Shown: piece by piece, positions 9,434 through 18,635 of the stretch
Layout: each line of letters starts with the position of its first letter
Position numbering within the stretch: position 1 is the stretch's first letter
Origin: Acidobacteriota bacterium
Lineage (GTDB): Bacteria > Acidobacteriota > Terriglobia > Terriglobales > Acidobacteriaceae
Assembly: GCA_021778845.1 (NCBI GenBank)
Contig: JAJYBU010000005.1
Location: 82,124 to 146,123, forward strand
Direction of reading: 5' to 3'
Length of the DNA stretch: 64,000 nt
Position numbers and translations under genes: made by a program
The notes under the pieces: generated by a model
The model's database searches: none
What the model was told of the DNA's origin: nothing
The model's input: only the letters and a program-made list of their open reading frames with translations

Positions 9434-9892
9434 ATGACAACTGGCCAGAAATTTACGAAACATACCGAGAAGTTTGACGTGATCAATACTCAACGCCTCC
9501 GCGTCATCTATATGCTGCTGATGATGACTATCCCTCTGGGTCTCGCATGGCGGATGGTACCGCTGGGACTTTCGCCTTTCTTTTTCAAGTACGGCGGATC
9601 GATGCTGTGGGCTGCGGCGCTGTACTGGTTTCTTGCCGCGTGCCTGCCAAGGCTCGGCAGCCTCGCAGTTGCATGGATGGCCGCGGCTGCAGCGGTTTCA
9701 CTTGAGTTCAGCCGCCGATGGCACCCAGCGACGATAGACGCTTTTCGCGTCTCGCTCGCCGGCCGCATTCTTCTGGGGCGCTATTTTTCTCTCAGGAATA
9801 TTGTTGCCTACTTGCTGGCAATCGCCCTGGTGGCGTTGATCGACGAGATGCTTCTGAGGCGAGTCATGGCACATCGCTCGGCTTCGCGGTGA
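9434..9892 (+). CDS. DUF2809 membrane protein
   Basis: 152 residues from ATG 9434 (the open frame runs further upstream into the promoter region of the divergent gene). Four hydrophobic helices lie at about 25-45, 50-75, 77-95 and 118-140. The motif LLGRYFSLRNIVAYLLAIA near the C-terminus matches the DUF2809 (YjgA-like) family of small inner-membrane proteins of unknown role. The start is chosen by homology and is uncertain. Confidence 0.7.
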   Translation: MTTGQKFTKHTEKFDVINTQRLRVIYMLLMMTIPLGLAWRMVPLGLSPFFFKYGGSMLWAAALYWFLAACLPRLGSLAVAWMAAAAAVSLEFSRRWHPATIDAFRVSLAGRILLGRYFSLRNIVAYLLAIALVALIDEMLLRRVMAHRSASR

Positions 9893-10141
9893 TGACGTTT
9901 GGATTGGCGTCAGGGATTGCTCACCTGAGAGACTTGGCGATAACGCACTCATCCTGACAGACTGCCGAGGATCTATGGCGTGAGCCCGTTTATCCGCGTG
10001 ACGCCTCTTCGTTCGGTCCGTGTTTCTCCGCCACGACACCATGCCAACGTTCGAAGGGCTTCCGTTGCAGATTGGCGAAGCAAGCTTCGATTCCTGCATC
10101 AATCCACAGAGCCACGACGACGACGCTGTCGTCCCCCACGG

Positions 10142-11527
10142 TCAGTTAACAGGCCTGTCTGCCGGTTGCGAAAGAGGCATTCCTTTTGTGCCCGCGTAAA
10201 AAACAATGAAGGTCGCCGGTCCATCACCCACGATACCGCGATGCACGGTATGAACCGTCTCCGGCATGACCTGACCTGCCATGAAATGCGCCTTATTACC
10301 CTTGCCGTCTTCTACGGTGATCTCTCCGGAAAGAACGTAGGCAAAGCTCGGCATGGGATGAGAATGCCAAGGAAGCTCGCCGTGGGCAGGGATTGTGACC
10401 CTTGCCACGACTGGTTCTGCTGTGCCCTTGGGGTACGCGCCGTACAGCACACCATTCCACGAGGTTTCTACCCGCATCAACTCCTTGATATCAATCTGGC
10501 TGTCAGTTTGCTGGCTGCCATTCACGTCCCCGCCGCTCTCCAGGAACGCCCGCAGGTCGCCGGCAAACTTGAACGGGTTCTTGAATGCCAGAAAGTGATC
10601 GCCCTGCTCTGCCTTCGAGTAAACGTAGAGAGTCGAGTCGGGTATCACCGACTTCATCCACTGTTGGCTCGGAACGTTCGCGCTGTATTCGCCGGTAAAG
10701 ATGGCTGTCGGCACATTGATCTTGGTCCGTATCACGTCGCGCCAATCGATGCTAGCGTGGTCGTGCATGATGCGATTTACGGCTGCGGTGTCTACCGGAA
10801 TCAACGCGCGCGCAAATGCTTCCGAGTTCGCATAGGCAGGTGAATCCATGGCGTTATACCGCTCCATGAGCGATGTTCCTGTGTGCGCGGACATGGCCGG
10901 GCCAACGCCTTCGACCGAGTCCGCGATGGCTCCGGATTGGAGGCGATCTTCCGGTGTCATCCCTGGCCGACTGAGGATCGATGGCGGCTCGTCGATGAGG
11001 ACCAGCTTTTCAATCCCCTTGGTTCCGAAGAGATCGATATACCCGTAGAGGATCGACACGCCCATCGACCAACCGCAGTAGTAGGCAGACTTCACCCCAA
11101 TGTGCTCGTTAAACTCGCGGAGATCCATTGCATATCTGTAGATCCGATTTCCGAAGCTCACCTTCTGGGACAGTCCCTGATTGCGCTCGTCGAGCACGTA
11201 GACGTGATAGTGCTTGCTCAACAGATAAAGCACATTGATGTAATTCGCCCCATTTGCCGACCATGCCGGAACAAAGATGAGCGGCTTTCCTGATCCCGCT
11301 TCCCAATACGCGAGCTTCACATCGTCGCTCGTCTGAAAGAAATTAATCTGCAGCCCTTTGAAGTCAGATAGCTTCTGAGGCAGGCCATCGATTCTGTTTG
11401 GAAATGTAAAATCCCGGCCAAGCACAGAGAGCGCAGGCGCGGCAAGCACATGGTTTGTTGATGCGGTGAGGAGTGCGGCTGCAAGCGTGCTGAATTTAGA
11501 TTTTCGAAACTGCATTGATGTTTTCAC
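10142..11527 (-). CDS. Exported alpha/beta hydrolase fused to a C-terminal cupin
   Basis: 461 residues. An N-terminal signal sequence covers about 1-30. Residues 60-335 are an alpha/beta hydrolase with nucleophile elbow GWSMG (Ser154), an acidic residue region near 280 and His311 in GDHFLAF. Residues 345-445 form a cupin barrel with HSHPMPSFAYVLSGE (His388, His390). Fusion of a periplasmic serine hydrolase to a metal-binding cupin is uncommon. The cupin may bind product or metal, or regulate the hydrolase. Start GTG at 11527; ATG at 11515 is an alternative. Substrate unknown. Confidence 0.85.
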   Translation of the reverse strand: MKTSMQFRKSKFSTLAAALLTASTNHVLAAPALSVLGRDFTFPNRIDGLPQKLSDFKGLQINFFQTSDDVKLAYWEAGSGKPLIFVPAWSANGANYINVLYLLSKHYHVYVLDERNQGLSQKVSFGNRIYRYAMDLREFNEHIGVKSAYYCGWSMGVSILYGYIDLFGTKGIEKLVLIDEPPSILSRPGMTPEDRLQSGAIADSVEGVGPAMSAHTGTSLMERYNAMDSPAYANSEAFARALIPVDTAAVNRIMHDHASIDWRDVIRTKINVPTAIFTGEYSANVPSQQWMKSVIPDSTLYVYSKAEQGDHFLAFKNPFKFAGDLRAFLESGGDVNGSQQTDSQIDIKELMRVETSWNGVLYGAYPKGTAEPVVARVTIPAHGELPWHSHPMPSFAYVLSGEITVEDGKGNKAHFMAGQVMPETVHTVHRGIVGDGPATFIVFYAGTKGMPLSQPADRPVN

Positions 11528-11604
11528 TCGCTGATTAGACGAGGCGCAGGCCGCCGGTGTGAAACTACCTTTACGGCCCCTTGCACCCGTCTTTTAAGGT
11601 TAGT

Positions 11605-11997
11605 TCAGAGCCAGCTCGGCTTCCCATCCACCGGTACGCCGTCGTTTTCCGTGAACTGGATAAGGCTCTTCGCCTCAGTTTGGATGCACATATAACGCAG
11701 CGGTCCCTGAATCCCTGCCTTGATGCATCGCGCAGCCGCCGGATCAAGCCTCAGCACGCTGCCCTCCTCGACGTCAAACTCTTCGCCGTCGACGTAGAAC
11801 TGCCCCTTGCCGGCAAGCACAACGTACACCTCTTCGTTCCGCTTATGCGCATGCACAAAAGGTACGCTGACACCTGCAGGCAGGTTGTTGATGGAGATCT
11901 CTGAACCCGTCAATATGAGCTCGTCATGCAGCGTTACGCGCCCAACCTTGTTGATTTCACCGAAGGATGAAGCCTTGTAGTTCTTTCCTGTTTTCAC
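11605..11997 (-). CDS. Cupin domain protein
   Basis: 130 residues from GTG 11997, which has AAGGAG 9 bases upstream; an upstream extension in the same frame lacks a ribosome-binding site. A single cupin barrel carries HAHKRNEEVYVVLAG (first motif) and a second motif around LDPAAARC. Metal-binding histidines are present. Its neighbour on the same strand also ends in a cupin, suggesting related chemistry. It is divergent from the ECF sigma gene, so it could be one of its targets, but no promoter motif proves this. Confidence 0.78.
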   Translation of the reverse strand: MKTGKNYKASSFGEINKVGRVTLHDELILTGSEISINNLPAGVSVPFVHAHKRNEEVYVVLAGKGQFYVDGEEFDVEEGSVLRLDPAAARCIKAGIQGPLRYMCIQTEAKSLIQFTENDGVPVDGKPSWL

Positions 11998-12225
11998 TTT
12001 GTCTTTCTCCTTGAATTCAACTCGCCGCGTTCGATGAGGCTTGTTCTGGACACAGTCTGGATTTGGCCACCCCAACCGGGATGCAACGGACGTTGTTTCA
12101 CTCCTTTGACGAGGAAAAGATAACGAGTGTGAAATTTATGGCTGAAGTGAGATAACTTCACACTATCTGCGGTCACGTCGTCGAACGAGAGCAGGCGGAC
12201 CACCCGAGCCCAAAGGAGGAAAATC

Positions 12226-13038
12226 ATGACGCTTGAAGATGCGGCGAAGCTGGCAATTGCAGGAGACAAGGGCGCACTGAATCGGCTGGTTGCTTCATTG
12301 CAGAGTGATCTATATGGGCTTGCGCTCCGTATGCTGTGCAACCAGGAGGACGCCGAAGATGCAACGCAGGAGATCCTTATTCGCATCGTAACCCGGCTTT
12401 CCCAATTTGATTTTCGCAGCAAGCTGAAGACCTGGGCGTATCGAGTGGCGGTGAACTACATCCTGGATGTGAAAAAGAGTGCAGTGGAACGACTGCACAT
12501 GACCTTTGAGCAACTTGCGGAAGACATTACCAGCGGATTGGGTGAGGCTACTTTGCCCGAAGCTGAGCAATCGCTTCTTATAGAGGAGGTCAAGATTGGT
12601 TGCAGCTTTGGAATGTTGCAATGCCTTGATCGTGACCATCGTCTCGCATACATCCTGGGGGAGGTGATGGAGATGCAGGGGCCTGAGGCGGCTGGGATCC
12701 TCAACGTTTCGCCTGAGTTGTTTCGTAAGCGACTGCAACTCGCCCGGAAGGAGATGCTGCGCTTTATGAAGAGTTATTGCGGGTTGGCCTCGGACGAGGC
12801 GCCATGCCGCTGCAACCGGCAGGTTTCGTCAGGCCTTCAATCGGGAAGGATCAGCGGCGAGAGGTGCACGTACGCGGCTGCGCCTTTATCGTTTGCACAA
12901 ATCCGAGCGACGGTAAGACAGGTGGAAGAGGCGCGATGGGCGCTCCAGGTGCACCGCACCAATCATCCACACGAGGCGTCCGTTGATTTCGCTCAGAGAT
13001 TAGTTGAAATGCTTGAAACTTATCGCACCTCGGATTAG
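12226..13038 (+). CDS. ECF RNA polymerase sigma factor with Cys-containing C-terminal extension
   Basis: 270 residues. Sigma-2 spans about 15-90 (DAEDATQEILIRI, then KLKTWAYRVAVNY) and sigma-4 about 130-185, ending in LNVSPELFRKRLQLAR as the recognition helix. The remaining 80 residues include CGLASDEAPCRCNRQV, a cysteine cluster seen in one ECF subgroup. It might sense redox state or metal, since no anti-sigma gene is adjacent. A strong AAAGGAGG precedes the ATG. The upstream 150 bases separate it from the divergent cupin gene. Confidence 0.87.
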   Translation: MTLEDAAKLAIAGDKGALNRLVASLQSDLYGLALRMLCNQEDAEDATQEILIRIVTRLSQFDFRSKLKTWAYRVAVNYILDVKKSAVERLHMTFEQLAEDITSGLGEATLPEAEQSLLIEEVKIGCSFGMLQCLDRDHRLAYILGEVMEMQGPEAAGILNVSPELFRKRLQLARKEMLRFMKSYCGLASDEAPCRCNRQVSSGLQSGRISGERCTYAAAPLSFAQIRATVRQVEEARWALQVHRTNHPHEASVDFAQRLVEMLETYRTSD

Positions 13039-13064
13039 ATAGAATTCATCTCCGATGAGAGACA

Positions 13065-13664
13065 ACGCGTTAGGCAGTGGGCGATTTCTGGGCGTCTGTT
13101 TACGCATTCGACGCTCGCGTCACCTTCAGGTTTCGTCGGCACCGGTCGGCAGGACGCAGTCTATTGGAATCGGCGTGAGCCTTCGATGCGGCGGTGAAGG
13201 AGTTGACGGCGCGCGGCGTAAACTCTTCCGTGGTGCGGCTGGCGCAGATTCATGACACACGCAAGCAGGGGCTGATTCCCTACGTCACATCTGTAGCTCG
13301 ACAAAAGCGTGTATCGGCCTATATCGGCGACGGCACCAATCGCTGGCCGGCAGCTCACGTTTCCGATGTAGCACGGCTTTATCGACTGGCCTTCGCGAAA
13401 GCGGAACGGGGCGCGATCTCTCACGCGGTCGACGAGGAGGGCATGTCGATGAAGTCCATCGCCGAGGCGCTGGGCCGGGGATTGAAGGTGCCGATAGTCA
13501 GCATCAGGCCCGAGGAGGCTGAGGCGCATTTTGGCTGGCTTGCCCTCTTCGTCGGACACGATATGCCTGCCTCAAGCTCGCTCACGCAACAGAAGCTGAA
13601 CTGGAAGCCAACGGGACCGGGCCTGATCTCCGATCTGGACGGCATGGACTACGAGCAAGTCTGA
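13065..13664 (+). pseudogene. Decayed NAD-dependent epimerase/SDR (atypical a5-like), C-terminal half
   Basis: From 13194 an intact frame gives the C-terminal half of an epimerase-type SDR: SVVRLAQIHDT, then NRWPAAHVSDVARLYRLA, ending in a conserved tail. Upstream, residues like GSGRFLG, then STLAS, then GRQDAVYWNRREPS align with the family in shifting frames. A one-base loss near 13185 separates that part from the rest. The N-terminal Rossmann fold is gone. I call it a pseudogene; a short product starting at GTG 13194 would lack the coenzyme site. Confidence 0.75.
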
Positions 13665-13742
13665 ACAAAGCGACGAAGACGCTGCGCTCACGCCAAACTC
13701 AGCACAGCTAATGAAAGAGGAAGGGGCTGAAGTAGCTAAACA

Positions 13743-13925
13743 TTAGTGCTTTGCTGATTTATACCAGTGCTTAAGCTGGTGTAGACCGTATTGGAGACCT
13801 TCAACATGGAAGCGCCACTCGCACTCTTTCAATAACCAGTAAAAGTTTCCTTTGGGTGGCCGTTGTATCGATGCAGATGACGCTTGGCCTGGCTCCAAAC
13901 GTTCTCGATGCCGTTGGTGTGCCTT
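13743..13925 (-). pseudogene. IS1595-family (ISXO2-like) transposase C-terminal remnant
   Basis: Read leftwards, the remnant gives HTNGIENVWSQAKRHLHRYN and, after a frameshift near 13850, FYWLLKECEWRFHVEGL and a stop at 13743. These are the C-terminal signatures of IS1595-type DDE transposases. No N-terminal part or inverted repeat was found nearby. The rest of the 13665-14108 gap shows no other gene; 13926-14108 holds the MarR promoter. Confidence 0.72.
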
Positions 13926-14108
13926 AGCTACTTCTGACCCAAAACATGTTCGCCATGGATCGAGCAGTTAGCCGATGGAACTCCGAAACAACCATAAGTC
14001 TGCGGATTGAGCTCCGCGGCCATCACGGCAGTCTCATGAAGCTGGTGCAGTGCTCGCATTGACAGCACAACTGTACAGGTAAACTGTATATGTGTAATAG
14101 TAAATCTC

Positions 14109-14561
14109 ATGAATGATCGATCCCGACTTCCTCGGACCGACCAGGCTGCCGCGCTTGCAGTCGAAATTCGCGCAGTTTTCGGCAAACTTAAGCGGAAGCT
14201 GCGCGAACTGGGCGGAGTCAACGATTGGACGCCTTCACAGGTCTCCGTTCTGCTTCTTCTTGAGAAGGACGGCCCTGCGGCGGTGTCAAGCCTGGCCCGA
14301 GCCGAGGGCATGCGCCCTCAGTCGATGAGCGCTATCATCGCATCGTTACTGGAAGCAGGACTAGTCAGCGGCGCTCCGGACCCGAATGATGGAAGGCAAA
14401 CTTTGATTTCGCTCTCTCGGAAATGCCGCAAGCTGCTCAACGACGGTCGTGCCGCAAGGCAGGATTGGCTTACGACCACAATCCAGAAAAAGCTCTCCGC
14501 TCAGGATCGGGAAAAGCTTGCGGCAGCCGTAGACTTGCTCGCACAACTCATCGAAGACTGA
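14109..14561 (+). CDS. MarR family transcriptional regulator
   Basis: 150 residues. The winged helix-turn-helix lies at about 40-105 (TPSQVSVLLLLEKDGP, then LARAEGMRPQSMSAIIASL as recognition helix, then DPNDGRQTLISLS as wing). Flanking helices should form the dimer interface. It heads a co-directional cluster with the isochorismatase-like, membrane and MFS genes, so it most likely represses that cluster in response to a small aromatic ligand. The upstream ACTGTACAGG/AACTGTATAT repeats near 14070-14092 could be its operator. Confidence 0.88.
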   Translation: MNDRSRLPRTDQAAALAVEIRAVFGKLKRKLRELGGVNDWTPSQVSVLLLLEKDGPAAVSSLARAEGMRPQSMSAIIASLLEAGLVSGAPDPNDGRQTLISLSRKCRKLLNDGRAARQDWLTTTIQKKLSAQDREKLAAAVDLLAQLIED

Positions 14562-14614
14562 AGTCTTCGTATCCAGCCACTCTCATTCCAATCAGTGTCG
14601 AGGAGATACACCGA

Positions 14615-15178
14615 ATGTCCATTACAACGCTTGATGCGACAACCGCCCTCATTGTCGTTGATCTTCAGAAAGGCATTATCAACTCGCCCTTTGTACATCC
14701 CATCGCTGGAGTCATTGAGCGAACCTGCGCTTTGCTGGCTGCCTTTCGCCAGTACGATCTGCCGGTCGTTCTTGTAAACGTAGCCGGAGGCGCGCCAGGA
14801 CGAGCAGAGCAGCCAGGCCGTTTCTCGACTTTCCGAGAAGGCTTCAGCGATCTGATTCCGGAGCTGGATCGTCAGACCACCGATATCCTCGTCACGAAGC
14901 GAACATGGGGTGCGTTTGCGAGCACGGATATTGAAGTACAACTGAAGACGCGCAAGGTTACGCAGGTCGTCGTCACTGGAGTGGCGACAGGAACGGGTGT
15001 TGAAGCGACGGCTCGACAGGCATACGAGGCAGGATTCAACGTCACGCTTGCGCTCGATGCCATGACCGATGTACGCCCGGAAGCACACGCCTACAGCCTG
15101 GCAAGCGTCTTTCCCAGGCTCGGAGAGACAGGCTCAACCCAGGACATCCTTCACCTGTTGGCGCAGAGGAGCGCATAA
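14615..15178 (+). CDS. Isochorismatase-like family protein without the catalytic Cys
   Basis: 187 residues from ATG 14615 with AGGAG 9 bases upstream. The Asp of VVDLQKG and the Lys of VTKRTWGAF, two members of the family triad, are present. The segment TGVATGTGVEATARQA carries Gly where cysteine hydrolases have the nucleophile. It therefore belongs to the isochorismatase subgroup that does not use a thioester intermediate, or to a non-hydrolase branch. Likely acts on an ether, amide or enol substrate in the cytoplasm. Second gene of the MarR cluster. Confidence 0.82.
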   Translation: MSITTLDATTALIVVDLQKGIINSPFVHPIAGVIERTCALLAAFRQYDLPVVLVNVAGGAPGRAEQPGRFSTFREGFSDLIPELDRQTTDILVTKRTWGAFASTDIEVQLKTRKVTQVVVTGVATGTGVEATARQAYEAGFNVTLALDAMTDVRPEAHAYSLASVFPRLGETGSTQDILHLLAQRSA

Positions 15179-15180
15179 CC

Positions 15181-15510
15181 ATGAACTGGCTCCAGTGTGT
15201 GTCCTGGTTCTTTGGAGGCATGTTTTTGGCCAATGCCGTGCCACATTTCGTCAGCGGCATGATGGGAAATCCCTTTCAGACGCCGTTCGCAAAGCCTCCG
15301 GGAAAGGGTCTTTCGTCGCCGCCAGTGAATGTTCTTTGGGGTTTTGCAAATTTTGTCTTTGCGTATGTGTTTCTGCTGCGCGTCGGACACTTCGATACGA
15401 GATCCCTTAGCAACCTCGTGCCCTTTGCATCCGGAACACTCCTCATCAGCCTGCTCTCGGCACGGCATTTCGGTCAGTTTCACGGAGGCAACACCGCGGA
15501 GCGCTCATGA
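15181..15510 (+). CDS. Small conserved membrane protein
   Basis: 109 residues, starting 2 bases after the previous stop. Hydrophobic helices lie at about 1-22, 48-67 and 78-95. No domain recognised. The stop overlaps the start of the MFS gene by 4 bases (ATGA), so translation of the two is probably coupled and it may assist the transporter. Confidence 0.72.
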   Translation: MNWLQCVSWFFGGMFLANAVPHFVSGMMGNPFQTPFAKPPGKGLSSPPVNVLWGFANFVFAYVFLLRVGHFDTRSLSNLVPFASGTLLISLLSARHFGQFHGGNTAERS

Positions 15511-16760
15511 GAAATCCGATTGTCAAAGCCTTCCGCGCTCTGGAGAACTTCAACTTCCGCTTGTGGACGGCAGGCAGTCTGATCTCCAACATCGGGACGT
15601 GGATGCAGCGCGTTGCGCAAGACTGGATTGTGCTGACGCAACTGACCCGCCATGACGCGACTGCCCTCGGCATCGTTACCGGCTTGCAGTTCGCTCCGCA
15701 GTTGCTGTTGCTGCCCTGGAGCGGTTTGGCCGCGGACCGTTTCAACCAGCGCAAGTTGCTGATGCTGACGCAGGCATCCATGGGTGTGCTTGCAAGCGCA
15801 CTGGGCATCCTGACGATCTTCGGCTATGTGCGACTTTGGCATGTGTACGTCTTTGCGTTTGTCTTCGGCGCCGCTGCCGCGCTGGACGCTCCGGTGCGCC
15901 AGACCTTTGTCGGCGAACTGGTGGGGGACGATCACCTGCCCAATGCCGTCGCGCTCAACTCGACCTCGTTCTTCGCCGGCCAGATGATCGGTCCGGCTGT
16001 GGCCGGTTTGTGCATCGCGAAGATCGGAACCGGCTGGGCATTTCTCCTCAACGGGCTGTCCTTCGGCGCTGTTCTGCTCTCCATGATTCTGCTACGTGTC
16101 CATCATCTCAGGAAAAGCGCGCGTGCTTCCCGAGGTTCGAGTAGCTTCATCGAAGGACTCCGGTATGTGTGGTCCAGGCCGGATCTGCGATCCATCGTAG
16201 TCATGCTCTTTCTGATTGGGGCATTCGGCCTCAATTTTCCGATCTTCATTTCCACCATGGCGGTCAGTGCCTTCCATACCAATGCGCGCGGCTTCGGTTT
16301 GCTTTCGTCGATCATGGCCGTCGGTACCATAAGCGGAGCGCTGCTTGCAGCCGGACGCGACAAACCTAATTTTGGATCGCTGTTCCTCGGAGCAGCGGTC
16401 TTTGGCATCGGTTGCACGCTTGCTGCCTTCTCTCCGGGATACTGGTGGTTCGCCGCGACCCTCGCGATGATCGGAGTGGCGGCACTCACCTTCACCAACG
16501 CAACCAACAGCATCATGCAGCTTTCCACCAGGCCCGAAATGCGCGGTCGTGTGATGGCGATTCGTGTCGGTGTGGCGCTCGGCGGAACAGCCATCGGAGC
16601 GCCCATCATCGGTTGGGTAGCAAATCATTTCGGTCCGCGATGGTCGCTTGGCATCGCCGCGATCTCCGCATTCCTCGCAGCCCTTGTCGCAGCCCTGACA
16701 ATGGCGAATTCTGAAGCTGCGCCAATAAAAGATTGCATGGATACCCTAGAGAGAAGATGA
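15507..16760 (+). CDS. MFS transporter, EntS/MFS_3-like exporter
   Basis: 417 residues with about 12 predicted membrane helices. The N-terminal motif FRALENFNFRLWTAGSLISN followed by GTWMQRVAQDWIV is characteristic of the MFS_3 (enterobactin exporter EntS) group. The typical cytoplasmic loop after TM2 reads GLAADRFNQRKLL. Being last in the MarR-headed cluster, it is the probable efflux component for the compound that MarR senses. Confidence 0.88.
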   Translation: MRNPIVKAFRALENFNFRLWTAGSLISNIGTWMQRVAQDWIVLTQLTRHDATALGIVTGLQFAPQLLLLPWSGLAADRFNQRKLLMLTQASMGVLASALGILTIFGYVRLWHVYVFAFVFGAAAALDAPVRQTFVGELVGDDHLPNAVALNSTSFFAGQMIGPAVAGLCIAKIGTGWAFLLNGLSFGAVLLSMILLRVHHLRKSARASRGSSSFIEGLRYVWSRPDLRSIVVMLFLIGAFGLNFPIFISTMAVSAFHTNARGFGLLSSIMAVGTISGALLAAGRDKPNFGSLFLGAAVFGIGCTLAAFSPGYWWFAATLAMIGVAALTFTNATNSIMQLSTRPEMRGRVMAIRVGVALGGTAIGAPIIGWVANHFGPRWSLGIAAISAFLAALVAALTMANSEAAPIKDCMDTLERR

Positions 16761-16806
16761 TCGAACAGGACTACAGCAATATACGGACACGGATTGTCGC
16801 ACTTCT

Positions 16807-17146
16807 CCATTTGAACTAGGAGATGACTTTGCGTTCCTTGGACGTCAGCGGCGCCTGTGGCTGGATGATACATGGTTCCGCATCGACCTCATTTTCATTC
16901 ACCGCCGCTTACGTTGCCTGGTCATCCTCGACCTGAAGATGGGCACGTTCGGATATGCAGACGCGGGCCAGATGCACCTTTATCTCAACTATGCCCGCGA
17001 GCACTGGATGAAGGAAGGCGCCCCCGGTCGGTCTGATCCTTTGCGCGAGTAAAGGTGTGGCCGAAGCCCGCTATTCCTTCGACAACTTCCCCAACCTGGA
17101 TGGTGGACGCACATCTTTCGAGCAAGGCCACGAAGTCCGGCTGGAG
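16807..17146 (+). pseudogene. DUF1016 (YhcG-type) nuclease, C-terminal remnant
   Basis: Starting near 16813 the sequence encodes ELGDDFAFLGRQRRLWLDD, then WFRIDLIFIHRRLRCLVILD and AGQMHLYLNYAREHW, the PDDEXK nuclease half of DUF1016 proteins. The frame ends at TAA 17050. The alternative frame continues with PVGLILCASKGVAEARYSF, so a frameshift near 17025 broke the gene. Divergence from the intact DUF1016 protein at 28959 is large, so this is an independent relic. Confidence 0.78.
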
Positions 17147-17395
17147 TAAAGGGGTGGTGCAGAAACTGGCGAGTTGGCTGGTTGCACAGGTTCCGGATCT
17201 GAAGGGCTTCTCCGCGTCCAATCTTTGACGGATGAGGCAGTTCTACAACGTGAACCGAGACGACGCAATTCTCGCAACACTGGTGCGAGAGTTTCCATGA
17301 ACACACGACCTCCTCAGCCTCGGCCAGTCCAAACAGCGGGAGGAACGCGTATCGTCCTGTGATAGCCTTTCGAGATTCATTGCCCTGGTAAAGAG
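17102..17395 (+). pseudogene. DUF1016 (YhcG-type) N-terminal remnant, placed after a C-terminal one
   Basis: Directly after the C-terminal remnant comes GWSKGVVQKLASWLVAQVPD, then GFSASNL, stop, RMRQFYNVNRDDAILATLVR and, after another stop, LLSLGQSKQREE. This is the N-terminal DUF1016_N domain with at least two in-frame stops. The order C-half then N-half implies two former neighbouring copies joined by deletion, or a rearranged copy. Confidence 0.72.
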
Positions 17396-17436
17396 CAATT
17401 AACAGGCGGAGCAACGTCATTGCTAAGCTGTGCGGT

Positions 17437-18516
17437 TCAGAAGAGCGCGGGATAGCTTGTGTAGCCGGCAGCGTCTCCTCCGTAGAAGGTCGTTGGGTCC
17501 GGTTCGTTCAGAGCGGCTCCGAGCTGTAACCGCCTTGGCAGGTCGGGGTTGGCCAGAAAGGCGCGACCGTATGCGACAGCGTCGGCATGTCCGGTGCTTA
17601 ATGCATTCCCTCCCCTGAGCCCGTCATATCCGCCATTCACTACGTAGAGACTTTTCCAAAGTGTTCTCAGGTGAGCCGACATGGCGAGATCCTGCTCGTT
17701 GCTTCCTTTGCTGTTCTGCGCCGTTTCAACGACGTGGAGGTACCCAAGCCCATAGTCGTTGAGTCTTGCAACTGCGACGGAGAAGGTTTCGACTGGGTTG
17801 TTGTCCGTCATATCGTTGAAGCTTCCCGTCGGGGAGATTCGAACACCCACATGCCCGCTGTCCCAGACTTGCAGGATGCGTTCATCTGTTTCCATGAGAA
17901 AGCGGACTCGATTGATCGCAACGCCTCCATACTCATCGGTTCGCCGATTCGATCCTGTTTTCAGAAATTGATCGATCAAGTATCCATTTGCCGCATGAAT
18001 CTCGACACCGTCAAATCCGGCTACTTTTGCGTTGCGGGCTGCGCGCAGATAGTCGTCCAATGTCTCTTTGATTCCGCTTGCTGTCAAGGCAGCAGGCTCC
18101 GAAACAGGTGCCAGACCCGCGGCAATGAGCGTCTGGCTATTGGCGCGAATGGCGGAGGGAGCTACAGGCTGTGCATTGTTCGGCAACAAGGACGTATGAG
18201 AAATTCGGCCAACATGCCACAACTGAAGGAAGATTCGGCCTCCACTCTGATGAACAGCTTCCACGACACGGCTCCATGCCCGCACCTGTTCGTTGGAATG
18301 AATCCCTGGGGTATTGATGTACCCTTTGCCCATCGACGAGATCTGTGTCGCCTCGGTCACGATAAGTCCAGCGGAAGCGCGTTGTGAGTAGTAGGTCGCC
18401 GCAAGTTCGCCCGGCACGCCATCGGCGTGTGCGCGGTTGCGCGTAAGGGGTGCCATGAAAACACGATTTGCCAGGACCAAAGATCCAAGCCGGACGGGGT
18501 CGAAGAGGGTAACCAT
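17437..18516 (-). CDS. Old Yellow Enzyme family alkene reductase (NemA-like)
   Basis: 359-residue FMN-dependent TIM barrel. N-terminal LFDPVRLGSLVLANRVFMAPLT, substrate-binding His/Asn in GVEIHAANGYLIDQFL, and phosphate-binding residues near AVAYGRAFLANPDL are all present. Family members reduce electrophilic alkenes, nitro-esters and quinones with NADPH. It lies 119 bases after a membrane-protein gene on the same strand, both divergent from the TetR gene. That arrangement recalls nemRA-type electrophile responses. Confidence 0.92.
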   Translation of the reverse strand: MVTLFDPVRLGSLVLANRVFMAPLTRNRAHADGVPGELAATYYSQRASAGLIVTEATQISSMGKGYINTPGIHSNEQVRAWSRVVEAVHQSGGRIFLQLWHVGRISHTSLLPNNAQPVAPSAIRANSQTLIAAGLAPVSEPAALTASGIKETLDDYLRAARNAKVAGFDGVEIHAANGYLIDQFLKTGSNRRTDEYGGVAINRVRFLMETDERILQVWDSGHVGVRISPTGSFNDMTDNNPVETFSVAVARLNDYGLGYLHVVETAQNSKGSNEQDLAMSAHLRTLWKSLYVVNGGYDGLRGGNALSTGHADAVAYGRAFLANPDLPRRLQLGAALNEPDPTTFYGGDAAGYTSYPALF

Positions 18517-18635
18517 TTATGTGCTCCAGTTGTTTTGCGACGCAGTGAATTGTTGCTGAGACGGCAGCGGTAAAGAACTCATCGGGTTCGGCACGGCCGC
18601 TCCACACTCTGACGGAATATGGTTGGGCTCGAGCT

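Noticed and set aside
9980..10843. Plus-strand open frame overlapping the hydrolase-cupin gene
   Set aside because: Composition is rich in Arg/His/Cys without domain content; the opposite strand holds a complete hydrolase with catalytic residues.
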